Of a stretch of 7,100 nt of DNA, positions 6,170-7,100 are shown in pieces. How positions within the stretch are numbered: position 1 is the stretch's first letter; every line of letters starts with the position of its first letter. Below the pieces are notes generated by a model that was given only the letters and a program-made list of their open reading frames with translations, did no database searches and was not told the DNA's origin. A program made the position numbers and the translations under genes. The stretch is taken from NCBI GenBank assembly GCA_900757235.1, contig CAAENB010000137.1, positions 1-7,100 of the forward strand, written 5' to 3'. The stretch comes from an uncultured Collinsella sp. (GTDB lineage Bacteria > Actinomycetota > Coriobacteriia > Coriobacteriales > Coriobacteriaceae).

Positions 6170-7100
6170 ATGAATAAGAATGCCGCTACGCAACTGCACA
6201 TCTATTCCGCCTTTTTCGTTCTCGCGGGATTTGTTTTAAATCGGGGAGTGTTTCTACTTTTCCTTGCGGATAAAGGAATGTCTGTCACGGAAATCGCGCT
6301 TTATCAAGCCCTGTACAACATTGCAACGGTCGTCCTCGAGCTGCCAACAGGGCTGGTAGGCGATTTCTTTGGAAAGAAGTTCTCGATTCAAGTGGGCGTT
6401 CTGCTTCTTTTCTTCCATACGGCTGGCATGCTGTTGCTCTCAGGCCCCTTTCTCGTCGCGCTTTCCCTTGTCGAGGCACTCGCCTACTCCCTTCAATCGG
6501 GATCCGAACAAGCACTTTTATATGAAATTGCCCGAAATGCCGGTCAAGGAGAGCGCTTCCTCACCATCAACGCTCGGCTGCTTGCCGCGCAATCAATCGC
6601 GACGGGAGTGGCAATCGTACTTGGATCATTCATTGCCCAAGTATCTTGGAGTGCCCTCTACGTATGCGTTTCCGTTTTCTATCTCCTGCAGCTTTTCCTT
6701 CTGTATCCCATTGAGAGGATGGAAACGACCCATTCCAAAAACTCTGGGGAGGAAAGGTTTGACGTAGCCAAGATCTTCAGACGCGAAACCTGGAGCATTG
6801 GAGAATCCGCTTTTGCGGTGTTGCTTCTTCTAATCGGCACAAGCATGCTCGATGGATTCTATGGGAGTTATTACAACTTGAATCAGTTGGTATTCGACGC
6901 ATTTGATGCTCCCGTCTCCATAATAGGAATCTTTTTCGGTGCATCCTATGCAGTAAATGCGACGGCCTACATTGCAGCAGATTTCTTCTCATCGCGTTTC
7001 GGGAAAAGAAATGGCTCTGTTAGACCAGGATTGACATTCCGCCCCATCATCTTCCTGCGATTGCACAGTGGTCGCCCCCTTGTCGGATTTGAATCCGGCA
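6170..7100 (+). CDS. MFS-type efflux transporter, 3' end disrupted or outside window
   Basis: The frame opens at ATG 6170, preceded by GGAAG at 6159-6163. The frame has no other start after the stop at 6122, so the choice is firm. It stays open to the window edge (310 codons). Residues 1-281 read as a major facilitator superfamily transporter with hydrophobic segments near 11-34, 44-64, 71-91, 93-110, 137-158, 160-181, 212-232 and 249-273. Loop 2-3 has PTGLVGDFFGKK (59-70), the MFS motif A, echoed as SSRFGKR (274-280) after segment 8. SGSEQALLYE (110-119) is typical of drug-efflux-like members. The substrate cannot be named. After residue 281 the next 29 residues (from base 7013) are polar and basic where a ninth membrane segment should begin, so the gene is probably interrupted there. 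Base composition is about 42-47% GC in sampled lines, against 67% in a sampled addA line, suggesting acquisition. Confidence 0.8.
   Translation, partial: MNKNAATQLHIYSAFFVLAGFVLNRGVFLLFLADKGMSVTEIALYQALYNIATVVLELPTGLVGDFFGKKFSIQVGVLLLFFHTAGMLLLSGPFLVALSLVEALAYSLQSGSEQALLYEIARNAGQGERFLTINARLLAAQSIATGVAIVLGSFIAQVSWSALYVCVSVFYLLQLFLLYPIERMETTHSKNSGEERFDVAKIFRRETWSIGESAFAVLLLLIGTSMLDGFYGSYYNLNQLVFDAFDAPVSIIGIFFGASYAVNATAYIAADFFSSRFGKRNGSVRPGLTFRPIIFLRLHSGRPLVGFESG
7013..7100. mobile_element. Possible insertion-sequence edge inside the transporter gene
   Basis: At base 7013 the transporter reading loses its membrane-protein character. The sequence starting there, GGCTCTGTTAGACC, has the GG-TCT opening seen at the termini of several IS families (for example ISL3-like and some IS256- or IS1595-like elements). 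The 8 bases just before, AAAGAAAT, are AT-rich, as expected of an ISL3-type target duplication. A short inverted repeat CGGATT/AATCCG lies at 7084-7097. No transposase is visible and the far end is outside the window, so this is inference only. Confidence 0.3.

Noticed and set aside
6151..6177. Eight-codon leader peptide (MLLEVPNE) overlapping the transporter start
   Set aside because: There is no ribosome binding site before the ATG at 6151, and the peptide has no stalling-type features; it is probably chance.
6369..6767. 132-codon plus-strand frame inside the transporter
   Set aside because: It is a different frame of the transporter gene, with Ser/Phe/Pro-rich shadow composition. The frame starting at 6170 gives clear membrane segments and MFS motif A.
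7060..7100. tRNA-like 3' end on the minus strand (ATTCAAAT loop and a downstream ACCA)
   Set aside because: The T-arm has an extra base and the stem and acceptor spacing do not fit a tRNA. No other arm can be seen because the window ends.

Overview
The window looks like chromosomal DNA from a high-GC actinobacterium. A gut Coriobacteriia member such as Collinsella is my best guess, from the codon use, the Ala/Asp/Glu-rich proteins, the AddAB layout and the style of the small DUF3284-like gene. This is recognition by eye, not a database result. Two very different base compositions are present: one sampled 60-base line inside the second large gene is 67% GC, while two sampled lines in the last kilobase are 47% and 42%.

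Bases 1-5730 hold a two-gene operon for an AddAB-type helicase-nuclease. The first gene is the C-terminal 700 codons of an AddB-like protein; it enters from outside the window and ends in a RecB-type PD-(D/E)XK nuclease domain. One codon after its stop, in the same frame, comes a full-length AddA-like protein of 1207 residues. It has all the classical UvrD/Rep superfamily 1A helicase motifs and its own C-terminal nuclease domain. The two subunits would process double-strand DNA ends for RecA-dependent repair. The operon closes with a strong intrinsic terminator (13-bp perfect stem plus T tract).

Bases 5781-5924 are an intergenic stretch with inverted-repeat potential, a candidate -10 box and a good ribosome binding site. 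These lead into a short, broken gene (from 5925). Its N-terminal half resembles DUF3284/SRPBCC-like small proteins, but it has a probable one-base frameshift in an A run and then no further recognisable sequence.

From about 6090 to the right edge the sequence is of lower GC. It carries the first two thirds of an MFS-type efflux transporter (start 6170). The transporter reads well through about eight membrane segments and then abruptly loses hydrophobic character at about 7013, exactly where GGCTCTGTTAGACC begins. I interpret that as a probable insertion-sequence edge, but the other end lies outside the window. The right-hand kilobase therefore looks like an acquired and eroding region beside a conserved DNA-repair operon. 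I found no convincing undescribed multi-gene system.
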